Shown piece after piece: positions 11,699 through 19,378 of a stretch of 64,000 bases of DNA. Numbering within the stretch: the stretch's first letter is position 1; the number at the start of each line of letters is the position of its first letter. The stretch lies in assembly GCF_002224365.1 (NCBI RefSeq), contig NZ_CP022437.1, positions 806,001 through 870,000 on the forward strand, given 5' to 3'. The DNA is from Virgibacillus necropolis (GTDB lineage Bacteria; Bacillota; Bacilli; Bacillales; Amphibacillaceae). The notes below the pieces were generated by a model. The model did not search any database. It was given only the letters and a program-made list of their open reading frames with translations, and had not been told where the DNA came from. The position numbers and the translations under genes were made by a program.

Positions 11699-12622
11699 AT
11701 GATTTTAACTGTTACATTGAACCCCGCTGTTGATATTAGTTATAAGCTTGAGACGTTTTCTCTTGATACGGTTAATCGTGTGAGCGATACTTCTAAAACT
11801 GCTGGTGGGAAAGGCTTGAATGTTACGAGAGTCCTCCAACAGCTAGGGGAAGATGTTGGTGCTACAGGATTTTTGGGTGGTAGTTTGGGAGATTTTATTC
11901 GTGGCGAGCTTTCAGGTATCGAGGATTACTTTGTGAATATACAGGGTGATACACGCAACTGTATTGCGGTGATCCATGAAGGCAGGCAGACGGAAATTCT
12001 AGAGAGTGGACCAGCCATTACGGAGGGCGAGGCTGCATTATTTTTAGAAAAATTTTCTGAACACATGCGTGATGTAGATATCGTTACGATCTCTGGAAGC
12101 CTACCGAAGGGTTTAGCAGATGATTATTATGAAAAATGTATTACGATTGCCAGTTTTCATGATGTGCCAGTTTTGCTTGATACCAAGGGTGAGTTATTGA
12201 AAAAAACGCTTAAAAGCAAACCTTTTTTAATAAAACCAAATCTGGATGAATTGGGAGATTTGCTTGGCAAGGAAGTTGATGAGGAAACAGAGATTGTTGA
12301 AGCGTTGAAGACGAGCCTGTTAAATGATATCCCGTGGGTTGTTGTCACAAACGGGGCAAACGGTGCATTTGTGAAACAGGGTCAAAATATATACCGGGTT
12401 ACTGCACCTAAAGTCAATGCTGTTAATCCAGTGGGATCTGGTGATTCTGTGATTGCAGGATTTGCAGCGGGGCTATCACGTGGGTTGGCTGATACGCAGC
12501 TGATTAAATTTGGATTAGCGATGGGTGTATTAAATGCAATGGAAGAAAAAACCGGACATGTTAATCTGAATCATCTAGATTGGTGTGCAGAACAGATTAG
12601 GGTGGAGCAGGTTAGTCGGTAG
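11699..12622 (+). CDS. lacC: Tagatose-6-phosphate kinase (LacC, PfkB family)
   Basis: A 307-residue PfkB-type kinase of the 1-phosphofructokinase/LacC subgroup: N terminus MILTVTLNPAVDISY, TAGGKGLNVTRVL, TISGSLPKG and the ATP/anion-hole motif NPVGSGDSVIAGFAAG with the catalytic Asp. It phosphorylates tagatose-6-P to tagatose-1,6-bisphosphate. The ATG at 11699 follows a GGAGAGGTGA site that overlaps the nagA stop. FruK activity cannot be excluded from sequence alone, but lacD next door settles the likely role. Confidence 0.88.
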   Translation: MILTVTLNPAVDISYKLETFSLDTVNRVSDTSKTAGGKGLNVTRVLQQLGEDVGATGFLGGSLGDFIRGELSGIEDYFVNIQGDTRNCIAVIHEGRQTEILESGPAITEGEAALFLEKFSEHMRDVDIVTISGSLPKGLADDYYEKCITIASFHDVPVLLDTKGELLKKTLKSKPFLIKPNLDELGDLLGKEVDEETEIVEALKTSLLNDIPWVVVTNGANGAFVKQGQNIYRVTAPKVNAVNPVGSGDSVIAGFAAGLSRGLADTQLIKFGLAMGVLNAMEEKTGHVNLNHLDWCAEQIRVEQVSR

Positions 12623-12634
12623 ACAGCGGGGCGA

Positions 12635-12797
12635 ACTCGGGAGACAGCATCTCGAACTCGGGAGACAGCGCCCCGAACTCGGGAGACGCCACCCCGAACT
12701 CGGGAGACGACACCTCGAACTCGGGAGATAGCCCCTGAACTCGGGAGACAGCGCCCCGAACTCGGGAGACGCCACCCCGAGCTCGGGAGACACAGCA
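12635..12797 (+). repeat. Intergenic array, ACTCGGG family, 21-bp period
   Basis: Eight ACTCGGGAGAC-type units start at 12635, 12656, 12677, 12698, 12719, 12739, 12760 and 12781; all steps are 21 bases except one of 20. Variable parts alternate between forms such as AGCGCCCCGA and GCCACCCCGA. It lies inside the operon, between lacC and lacD. Confidence 0.88.
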
Positions 12798-12823
12798 ACA
12801 AAACGAACCAAGGAGGATAAAAT

Positions 12824-13810
12824 ATGAAATTATCACCAGGAAAGCAACGTGGATTAGAATTAATTTCCGATGAAAATAATATGATTTTTGCGACGGCAAT
12901 GGATCAACGAGGATCTTTAGGTAAAATGATTCAATCTTTAAACGAAACTATCACATATGAGGAAGGGTTAAGTAAATTTAAAGAGGGAGTAAGTGAAGTG
13001 CTTGGAAATCAATCATCTTCCTTACTGCTTGATCCAGAATACGGATGGGACGCTGCTAAGAAATTAAATAAAGATGTTGGTTTGATTATGGCATATGAAA
13101 AGACTGGTTATGATGCAACTGAAAAAGGCCGGCTACCTAATTTAGTGGACGACTATGCGGTGCAGGATCTTGTGAAAGAGGGAGCCAGCGCACTTAAGTT
13201 ACTCGTTTACTATGATCATAAAGAAGACGCGAAGTATAATAAAATTAAAAATGCCCTCATTAAACGAGTCGGCGATGAATGTAAACAAAATGACATACTG
13301 TATATAGTAGAGCCAGTTTCCTATAGTGCAGAAGGCCTTTCAGGTAAGAGTGCAGAATTCGCAAAAGCAAAACCAGAAATTGTTGAATTTTTTATGAAGG
13401 AATTCTCTAAAGAAGAATATGGCGTTGATCTATTGAAAGTGGAAGTACCCGTATCTGTTTTTAATATCGAAGGCTACGAACAATACGATAACTATGACCC
13501 TGTTTATACTCGGGAAGAAGCGGCTCAGTACTACCGCACCTGTTCAGAAAAAAGCGGTGTGCCATTTATCTATCTAAGTGGCGGTGTGACAAATGAACAA
13601 TTCGTCGATACGCTTCATTTTGCAAAAGAAGCTAAATCGAAGTTTAGTGGTGTTCTTTGTGGACGAGCAACATGGAAAGATGGTGTGAACGCTTTTGCCG
13701 AAGAAGGCAAGGAAGCATATTATAAGTGGCTTGAAACAAAGGGAACGGATAATTTGAATAAGGTTAAAACGGCTGTTACGGAAACCGCGACACCTTGGAG
13801 TGCGTTTTAG
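12824..13810 (+). CDS. lacD: Tagatose 1,6-diphosphate aldolase (LacD)
   Basis: A 328-residue class I aldolase of the LacD family: N terminus MKLSPGKQRGLELISDENN, FATAMDQRGSLGKM, LLDPEYGWDA, ALKLLVYYD with the expected Schiff-base lysine region, and IYLSGGVTNEQF. It splits tagatose-1,6-bisphosphate into DHAP and glyceraldehyde-3-P. An AAGGAGG site lies 7-8 bases before the ATG. It is the last gene of the GalNAc operon and is separated from lacC by a repeat array. Confidence 0.93.
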   Translation: MKLSPGKQRGLELISDENNMIFATAMDQRGSLGKMIQSLNETITYEEGLSKFKEGVSEVLGNQSSSLLLDPEYGWDAAKKLNKDVGLIMAYEKTGYDATEKGRLPNLVDDYAVQDLVKEGASALKLLVYYDHKEDAKYNKIKNALIKRVGDECKQNDILYIVEPVSYSAEGLSGKSAEFAKAKPEIVEFFMKEFSKEEYGVDLLKVEVPVSVFNIEGYEQYDNYDPVYTREEAAQYYRTCSEKSGVPFIYLSGGVTNEQFVDTLHFAKEAKSKFSGVLCGRATWKDGVNAFAEEGKEAYYKWLETKGTDNLNKVKTAVTETATPWSAF

Positions 13811-13862
13811 GTACTTCGTGAAAGGGTGAGAGAGGAAGGTAATTGAAGGGTGACGGCGCGGA

Positions 13863-14108
13863 AGTTGATCGTAATACAAGAAAGTCGATCGAAAATAACC
13901 AATAGTTGATCGCCACGCTTATGAAGTTGAGCGATAACAATGAAAAGTTGATCATATGAACAGCGCTATCACGATAGTAAAGTTCAACCTGAGCGATCGA
14001 CTTTATCGGATTAACGATCGACAATGTGATTTACTCGATCAACTATGAGCCGTATCCGATCGACAACGGACCAAATTCGATCAACTGCAGGCCCCATCCG
14101 CTCGATAA
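13863..14108. repeat. Bipartite inverted array, GTTGATCG family, 21-bp period
   Basis: Five AGTTGATCG-like cores run forward at 13863, 13883, 13904, 13925 and 13946. Six reverse-complement cores (CGATCGACTT, GATCAACT types) follow at 13995, 14016, 14037, 14058, 14079 and 14100, again 21 bases apart. The whole stretch therefore has dyad symmetry and could fold as a long hairpin or cruciform. It sits downstream of lacD. No gene is seen in it. Confidence 0.85.
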
Positions 14109-14128
14109 TCTTCTATTATAATTACGAT

Positions 14129-14162
14129 CGTCACCAATCAAAAACTGGTGGCGTTTTTTTTT
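14129..14162 (+). terminator. Terminator hairpin, copy A of a duplicated segment
   Basis: CGTCACCA pairs with TGGTGGCG around a 9-base loop and runs into T9. About 60 bases around it recur at 14507-14570. It may end the lacD transcript. It looks like a left-over leader of a second DUF1659 operon. A single ACTCGGG-family unit (CTCCCGAGTTT) remains at 14220-14230. Confidence 0.65.
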
Positions 14163-14360
14163 ATTTTTAAATCCATGCCATCTTTTTCACCTTCCTTTTA
14201 TATACTGAAAGAACATCTGTCTCCCGAGTTTGGTAGGGCATCTTCTGAGGTCTGTCCAGAGTTAAAAGATCTTACCAATAGGCCCTTAATTAAAATGTGA
14301 TTATGTTTTCAAATGTTTGATTAAAACATACATCTGAAATAACAAGAACATACATTCCTT

Positions 14361-14425
14361 TTTATTATTAATCTATAAACTATTATGGTAAAATAAAGCT
14401 AGCAACTACATAGGTATTGTTCTTA
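14361..14425 (+). pseudogene. Relic of a toxin-locus promoter/leader
   Basis: TATTAATCTA, then TAAAATAAA, then ATAGGTATTGT recur in the same order and spacing at 15602-15656, where they precede a holin-like toxin gene. Here the sequence after GGTATTGT jumps to the segment that lies upstream of the other copy (CTTATTAATTATACT), so the toxin body has been deleted. Confidence 0.5.
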
Positions 14426-14509
14426 TTAATTATACTGTCAATGTGTTTGGGTTTTAATGACTTTATGCGAACATATATTAATGTGAATAATTGTCTATCT
14501 ACATATGAT

Positions 14510-14540
14510 CGTCACCATCAAAACTGGTGGCGCTTTTTTT
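14510..14540 (+). terminator. Terminator-like hairpin in the leader of the DUF1659 gene (copy B)
   Basis: CGTCACCA/TGGTGGCG with a short loop and T7, followed by sequence shared with copy A and then the DUF1659 ribosome site about 55 bases later. It could end an upstream transcript or act as an attenuator. Confidence 0.55.
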
Positions 14541-14606
14541 ATTTTTAAATCCATGCCACCTTTTCCGCCTTCCATTCGATTGTAATGGTGAAAGGAGGTG
14601 AGGCAC

Positions 14607-14831
14607 ATGGCTACAGCAAATATGACAAATTCGACACTTCGTTTAGTTTTCAACGAAGGAGTTGACGCCATCTCAGGCAAAGAAGTTTTTAAAACAAAAA
14701 GCTTCAGTAATGTGAAAACGGTAGCGACAGCGGATCAGTTATACGCAATCTCAATCTTACTTGAGCCATTGCAACAGCGTTCACTTTTCAAAATTGAACG
14801 TAATGACAGTTCCGAGTTACGTCAGGCGTAA
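14607..14831 (+). CDS. DUF1659 domain protein
   Basis: A 74-residue small protein beginning MATANMTNSTLRLVF and containing VSGKE-like DAISGKEVFKTKSF, as in the DUF1659 family found in Bacillaceae. Function unknown. The ATG follows AAAGGAGGTG by 6 bases; a GTG at 14598 overlaps that site and is rejected. It is paired with the DUF2922 gene 33 bases downstream, a common arrangement; a terminator follows that gene. The usual third partner, a YvrJ-type gene, was not seen. Confidence 0.85.
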   Translation: MATANMTNSTLRLVFNEGVDAISGKEVFKTKSFSNVKTVATADQLYAISILLEPLQQRSLFKIERNDSSELRQA

Positions 14832-14864
14832 CGTACCTAAATCTAAAAGAAAGGAGGGGTTCTG

Positions 14865-15083
14865 ATGGCGAAAAAGTTAGAACTGAAATTTGAGAATCAA
14901 GATGGCAAAGTGGTAACGTACACGCTTGATAATCCAGTTGAACCAGTAGATGCGATTGCAGTACAAACTGCGATGGATGAAATAATCACCCAAAACGCAT
15001 TCACTTCATCTGGTGGCGATCTTGTAGCTAAGAAGAGTGCACGTATCGTTGAACGTAATGTATTAGATATTGAATTAGTTTAA
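14865..15083 (+). CDS. DUF2922 domain protein
   Basis: A 72-residue protein, MAKKLELKFENQDGK onward, with DPVEPVDAIAVQTAMDEI-like text typical of DUF2922. AAGGAGGGG lies 8 bases before the ATG. Role unknown; it is co-transcribed with the DUF1659 gene and followed directly by a strong terminator. Confidence 0.87.
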   Translation: MAKKLELKFENQDGKVVTYTLDNPVEPVDAIAVQTAMDEIITQNAFTSSGGDLVAKKSARIVERNVLDIELV

Positions 15084-15086
15084 TAA

Positions 15087-15127
15087 AAAGGACCAGCGAC
15101 ATGAACAGTATTCTGTCGCTGGTCTTT
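15087..15127 (+). terminator. Strong terminator after DUF2922
   Basis: GACCAGCGACA and TGTCGCTGGTC form a perfect 11-bp stem around a 12-base loop, extended by A/T pairs. Confidence 0.85.
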
Positions 15128-15187
15128 ACTATTAATGGATAAATTGACTGTCTTCCGAGTAAGTTTCTATGTCGCTTCAAACATAGT

Positions 15188-15227
15188 AAAGAACGAAATC
15201 GCTCTCTTGCTGGTTTCGTTCTTTATT
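15188..15227. terminator. Second hairpin downstream of DUF2922
   Basis: AAAGAACGAAA pairs perfectly with TTTCGTTCTTT around a 15-base loop. It may mark the end of another lost gene or serve as a back-up terminator. Confidence 0.5.
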
Positions 15228-15314
15228 AAAAGAAGACTCTATTCGCATATACATGAAAGGAGGCAACACTAGGGAGAGCGGGCATCGCGGTTTTTCAAAC
15301 AAACATTTGATCTA

Positions 15315-15440
15315 GGGTGCAAATGAATAAAGTGAGTTTGGTGTTTAAGGGCAGTAGAAACTTTAATTGATCATTGTCGTTTACTAAACAAAAGAAGTAA
15401 CCGCTCGACCGAGATCAGCGATTACTTCTTTTGTTTACAC
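15315..15440 (+). pseudogene. Decayed holin-like type I toxin locus with terminator
   Basis: The stretch from GTTTGGTGTTTAAG to AAACAAAAGAAGTAACCGC matches the locus at 15712-15826 (shared ACTTTAATT, TTGTCGTTTA, AAAAGAAGTAACCGC) but contains several in-frame stops. AAACAAAAGAAGTAA (15386-15400) is repeated in perfect inversion at 15422-15436 across a 21-base loop, as in terminators of Hol_Tox/Fst-like loci. Not translatable as a toxin. Confidence 0.55.
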
Positions 15441-15711
15441 ATTTGCACTCTGGTCAACCGCTTTTTATGCGGTCATTCGTAGTTGCTGGCAACGAGTAGT
15501 TGATGCTATTCGTTACCTTAATTTAAGTATATTATAAATCCTTATTAATTATACTCTCAATGTTTTTATTTTTTAAAAAAAGAACGTTTATTCTGTTTTT
15601 CTATTAATCTACCAACAGTTATGATAAAATAAAATCAGCGTCTATATAGGTATTGTGGGCGGTTGACCATCTTCCTAATTTCTTTAGTCTCTTAAGAGGG
15701 GAGATGTTAGG

Positions 15712-15818
15712 ATGACGACATTTCAAGCATTAAGTTTGGTAACACAATTGGTTTAGTTCAAATAGCTACAATTACTTTAATTACAACTTTTGTCGTTTAT
15801 CTAAACCAAAAGAAGTAA
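15712..15818 (+). pseudogene. Frameshifted holin-like toxin (Hol_Tox type), possible type I toxin-antitoxin relic
   Basis: ATG at 15712, after an AGAGGGGAG site, reads MTTFQALSLVTQLV and stops. In another frame the sequence continues FGNTIGLVQIATITLITTF then VVYLNQKK before TAA at 15816. The two halves together look like a small holin-like toxin of 35-40 residues: MTTFQALSL, a hydrophobic span, a charged tail. The 107-base span is not a multiple of three. GGGCGGTT at 15657-15664 in the leader is complementary to AACCGCCC at 15817-15824 just past the stop, the long-range pairing seen in many type I toxin mRNAs. TAAAATAAA near 15624 may be part of its promoter. Confidence 0.6.
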
Positions 15819-15826
15819 CCGCCCCC

Positions 15827-15993
15827 GAGCTAATATTTCTTCTGAGCTTATATTTTCCTCATCTTTCTTCGTCGATACTACGACTAACTTCCTGAGATAT
15901 AAGATAGTCACCAGGAAATCGGTACATTGCTCTTAAAACAACAGACATTCCTTATTTTGCGAGAACAGAATATGTAACAAAAGCATAATGTCG
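15827..15993. other. Gap with no recognised gene
   Basis: Between the toxin relic and the terminator of the amidohydrolase gene I see no convincing reading frame. An antitoxin RNA, if one survives, would be expected near 15800-15850 on the minus strand; no clear promoter was identified. Confidence 0.3.
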
Positions 15994-16034
15994 TAAAAAA
16001 ATAAGCTACCACACGAGTTCATGCATGATAGCTT
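15994..16034 (-). terminator. Terminator of the amidohydrolase gene
   Basis: On the minus strand AAGCTATCA pairs with TGGTAGCTT (one G-U pair) and is followed by ATTTTTTT, 14 bases after the stop codon. Confidence 0.65.
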
Positions 16035-16047
16035 GTTAATTATACTT

Positions 16048-17424
16048 TTACAAATTTAGCCCAGTACGATTCAAAATACGAATGATAGATTCGTTTGATT
16101 TGTTGAGAACTTCATCTAAATTCATCGTAAGTAATTGGCGATCTTTCATTAACACACGCCCGTCTACCATAGTCATTACAACATTTGAGGCTGTGGCTGA
16201 ATAGACAATCCTCGTATAAATATTTTCTTTTGAGTTCACTTGTGGCTCATTTGGCCAAGTGTGTGGTTCTCGTAAATCGAGGATAGCAATATCAGCTTTT
16301 TTACCAACCTCAATGCTTCCGATATCCTCCTCCAGACCAAGTGCACGGGCCCCACCAAGAGTTGACATTTCGAAAACTTGCTCTGCGCTTGGTGGGATGA
16401 CTGGATTCTGGTGAAGTCCTTTTTGAATGTAAGCAGCTAACCGCATCTCATGAAGGTTGGAGAGATTATTGTTGTCTGATCCGTCTGGTCCAATACTAAC
16501 ATTGACACCAGTTTCCATCATCTTAGGAATTGGTGCGATTCCGGAGGCGAGATATAAGTTTGCTGAAGGACAGTGAGAAACATGGCACCCTCGTTCAGCC
16601 ATGATTTCAATTTCCCTATCATTTAAATGAACACAATGAGCTAAGACCGTTCTAGGATTAATCAATCCAATTGAATCATAATATTCAACTTCTCTCATAC
16701 CAGTACGATCAATAATGATATGTTCTTCCTCTTCAGTTTCAGCCGAATGCGTGTGAACATGTGCACCATACCTCTTGGAAAAGTCAGCTGTTAACTCTAA
16801 AAGTCTCCTTGTACAAGTAGGGGCATACCTTGGAGCGAAGCAGTACCGAATTCTCCCATCATCGTATCCATCCCACCTATTGAATAACGCTACACTTTCT
16901 CCAAAAGCGACATCAGTAGGCTGAATCATGGCTGCTGGTACGTCTACACTTGGTTGCTCCATATCGATCATCGCTTTGCCTGCAAAACCCCGAATACCTG
17001 TCTGTGCCATAGCCCAGAAACAACTATCCGTATGATAAGTTGTCTCCATATCGTAAATGGCTGTTGTACCGTTAAGCAATAACTCAGAAATCCCTAACAT
17101 GCTCGACCAATAATTTGATTCGCTATCATGGGCTATTTCCAACCTCATTGTTACATCTAGCCATTGCTCTAACGTTTTGTCCGCTACGAGATTCCGTTGA
17201 AGGGTTTGGGTAAGATGGAGGTGAGTTTGGATTAGGCCCGGTATAACATGCTTACCTTTTGCATTTAGAAATTCGTCCACTTGATTATAATACATTCTCA
17301 AGTCACCAATAGCAGCAATGCGTTTCCCTACAACAAGAATATCCTGATTATATAAGACATCCCTATTCTGATTCATCGTGATAATCGTACCACCATGAAT
17401 CAAGGTCCGCTTTTCTTGTTCCAT
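16048..17424 (-). CDS. Amidohydrolase of the TRZ/ATZ (chlorohydrolase/MTA-SAH deaminase) group
   Basis: 458 residues. Metal-binding motifs in order: TQTLQRNL preceded by IQTHLHLTQ (about residue 65), HVHTHSAETEEEEH (about 215), VLAHCVHLND and the aspartate motif SIGPDGSDNNN (about 315). An N-terminal and C-terminal beta-sandwich flank the barrel. The family hydrolyses C-N or C-Cl bonds in purines, triazines and similar rings; the substrate cannot be told. It lies 58 bases after the BBE-type oxidase gene on the same strand, so the two may act on one nitrogen compound. A GAGGGAT site precedes the ATG. Confidence 0.85.
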   Translation of the reverse strand: MEQEKRTLIHGGTIITMNQNRDVLYNQDILVVGKRIAAIGDLRMYYNQVDEFLNAKGKHVIPGLIQTHLHLTQTLQRNLVADKTLEQWLDVTMRLEIAHDSESNYWSSMLGISELLLNGTTAIYDMETTYHTDSCFWAMAQTGIRGFAGKAMIDMEQPSVDVPAAMIQPTDVAFGESVALFNRWDGYDDGRIRYCFAPRYAPTCTRRLLELTADFSKRYGAHVHTHSAETEEEEHIIIDRTGMREVEYYDSIGLINPRTVLAHCVHLNDREIEIMAERGCHVSHCPSANLYLASGIAPIPKMMETGVNVSIGPDGSDNNNLSNLHEMRLAAYIQKGLHQNPVIPPSAEQVFEMSTLGGARALGLEEDIGSIEVGKKADIAILDLREPHTWPNEPQVNSKENIYTRIVYSATASNVVMTMVDGRVLMKDRQLLTMNLDEVLNKSNESIIRILNRTGLNL

Positions 17425-17481
17425 GAAGATCCCTCTTTTCTATAAAATACCAAATATTCCGTTAACCTAACTTAGTAGCTA

Positions 17482-18861
17482 TTATGTTGGTATGCTTTGC
17501 TGAAAGTTGAACACATTTTCAGGGTCATACTTTCTCTTTACGTCTATCAATCTATTTACATTGCCTCCATAGTAAGCGATTAAATAATCCTGAATGTTCG
17601 TATCGGGATTTCCTACATAATCACCTGTTGTATAAGCAAGCATCCGTTGACGAAGAACTTCAAGCTCCTGTATCCGTTCAGGTGCACTACTCTCTTCCAC
17701 CCATTGATTATAATATTGGATAAATAACTTAGCGTTCCGATAATAGAATGCTGTATCGGTAGGCGTTTTGTCTTGATATGCACCACCCAAGGAATAAATG
17801 AGAACATTTAATAATGGTGATGATGTATTCTGCAGCGTCTGACGTATAGTTGAAATAGCTTCTGGTGTCAGAAGCTTCATGGCATATGCACCTGACGACT
17901 TGTACTTAGGTTTTTCCGTAACAAATATTTCATTAGAAATCTCAAAAAGTTTGATGGCTCTGTTCCAATCAACCAATTCAATGGTTTGATCACCGGGGCA
18001 TCCTATGTTTACTAAAGGACCCAGTTCTTGTCTGGCTTCTTCAGGTGTACCCCAAAATACCCCCATTACTTTTAAAGGATACTTTTTAAACTGTTCCATC
18101 GGAAATGCTTTTGACCAGAGATCCAGATGTGAAAACCATCTCCTATCAGCTGTTGAAAAAAATCTTTGCCATGTATCAATTATCTGTTCAACTGGTTGAT
18201 CCCAGTCCCATCCGATATTGAACCAAGTCACGGGAGTCGCAGGGTAGACCCTTAATGTGACAGCTGTTACAATGCCAAAGTTTCCTCCACCACCTCCACA
18301 CGTGGCCCAGAATAAGTCACTGTGCTCGTTATACTTCGTCGCATATATGATAGATCCGTTTGCATCTACCATTTCAAGAGTAACCAGACTATCACAAGTA
18401 AGTCCATGTCTCCGTAAGAGTGGCCCCATACCACCGCTTAGGACTAATCCAGAAATTCCAACATCTGAACAAGTTCCCCCAACTTGGGTTAGCCCCTCAT
18501 CATATAGTCTCCGGTAAAGCTCAGAACCCGTTACTCCAGCCTGAACAATGGCAATTCCTTTTTCCTTTTCAACAGAAAGCTGTTTCATTTCGCTAACATC
18601 AATCACAATGACTCCTGTTCCCGTTGAGAAAGCCTCATGATTATGACCGCCACTTCTTATTCGAATAGGGACTTTGTTAAAACGTGCCCATCTTACAGCA
18701 TTCTGCACATCGTTTGTATTTTGACAATAGACGATAACATGAGGAAATTTATTTTTAGAAGCAAAGTAGTTCCAAACGAGGCGGCTTTCATTGTAACCTG
18801 GCTCTCCAGGAATAATGATACGGCCTGAAAGATCGGGACAAGCACCCCAAATTCTATTCAT
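17482..18861 (-). CDS. FAD-linked oxidase, berberine-bridge-enzyme type
   Basis: About 459 residues. The PCMH-type FAD domain carries RSGGHNHEAFS, whose His is the usual 8-alpha FAD attachment site, and GGTCSDVGISGLVLSGGMG, whose Cys is at the place used for the second covalent bond in bicovalent flavoenzymes. The C-terminal BBE motif YYGGNVNRLIDVKRKYDPENVF is present. A longer frame starts at 18897, but the ATG at 18861 has GGAGGTG 6 bases upstream. Relatives oxidise sugars, alkaloids or amines. Its partner amidohydrolase downstream suggests a small catabolic unit; substrate unknown. Confidence 0.87.
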   Translation of the reverse strand: MNRIWGACPDLSGRIIIPGEPGYNESRLVWNYFASKNKFPHVIVYCQNTNDVQNAVRWARFNKVPIRIRSGGHNHEAFSTGTGVIVIDVSEMKQLSVEKEKGIAIVQAGVTGSELYRRLYDEGLTQVGGTCSDVGISGLVLSGGMGPLLRRHGLTCDSLVTLEMVDANGSIIYATKYNEHSDLFWATCGGGGGNFGIVTAVTLRVYPATPVTWFNIGWDWDQPVEQIIDTWQRFFSTADRRWFSHLDLWSKAFPMEQFKKYPLKVMGVFWGTPEEARQELGPLVNIGCPGDQTIELVDWNRAIKLFEISNEIFVTEKPKYKSSGAYAMKLLTPEAISTIRQTLQNTSSPLLNVLIYSLGGAYQDKTPTDTAFYYRNAKLFIQYYNQWVEESSAPERIQELEVLRQRMLAYTTGDYVGNPDTNIQDYLIAYYGGNVNRLIDVKRKYDPENVFNFQQSIPT

Positions 18862-19135
18862 CAAGACACCTCCATTTATAAATATACTCCCAGTCAATTA
18901 ATGCGGGGAACCGCCTAGACGTGCAAGTACAATTTTCTTTCGGGGTATTAATGTAAGAATTATTACCAAAAAGGGGAAAACGATAAAGAGTACTCGTAAT
19001 TTGATACCCCAGCGTCAGTAAATAATAAGGAAATGATAGACAACACTATTCAGTAATAACCAGAATGCTCAAACATAAAATGAAGAAAATAATGAATATG
19101 GGGGAGATGTACGTCATGAAAGGGGGAGGCTGTGT

Positions 19136-19275
19136 CCCGAGTTTGATTAGTTGTCGCCCAAGTTTGAGGCGCTGTGTCCCGAGTTTGTGCAGTTGTCGCC
19201 CGAGTTCGAGGCGCTGTCTCCCGAGTTCTTGCAGTTCTGTCCCGAGTTCACTCAATTCCCGCCCGAGTTGACCTT
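19136..19275 (-). repeat. Intergenic array, ACTCGGG family on the minus strand, exact 21-bp period
   Basis: CCCGAGT cores (reverse of ACTCGGG) start at 19136, 19157, 19178, 19199, 19220, 19241 and 19262, seven units with exact 21-base steps. Orientation is opposite to the array at 20402-20569, so the two arrays flank the NERD gene as inverted copies. The rest of the gap 18862-19378 holds only the NERD promoter. Confidence 0.88.
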
Positions 19276-19338
19276 ACCAACCTGATTTTCATTAACTTGG
19301 AAATCGTTGAAGAGGATGTTATTGAATGGCCAGTATTG

Positions 19339-19347
19339 TGGTATAAT
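19339..19347 (+). promoter_or_regulatory. Extended -10 promoter of the NERD gene
   Basis: TGGTATAAT (TGn plus a perfect TATAAT at 19342-19347), 31 bases before the ATG. No good -35 is visible, which extended -10 promoters tolerate. Confidence 0.55.
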
Positions 19348-19378
19348 CTATTTAATTAATTAAATAGAGGAGTAAAAT

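Noticed and set aside
12571-12899. Three overlapping minus-strand open frames of 76-95 codons with seven-residue repeats
   Set aside because: They are by-products of the 21-bp array at 12635-12797, which contains no stop codons. No ribosome sites, no family resemblance, and they overlap lacC and lacD ends.
14607-15083. Prophage structural genes
   Set aside because: DUF1659/DUF2922 pairs are common chromosomal genes in Bacillaceae, and no phage head or tail genes are near.
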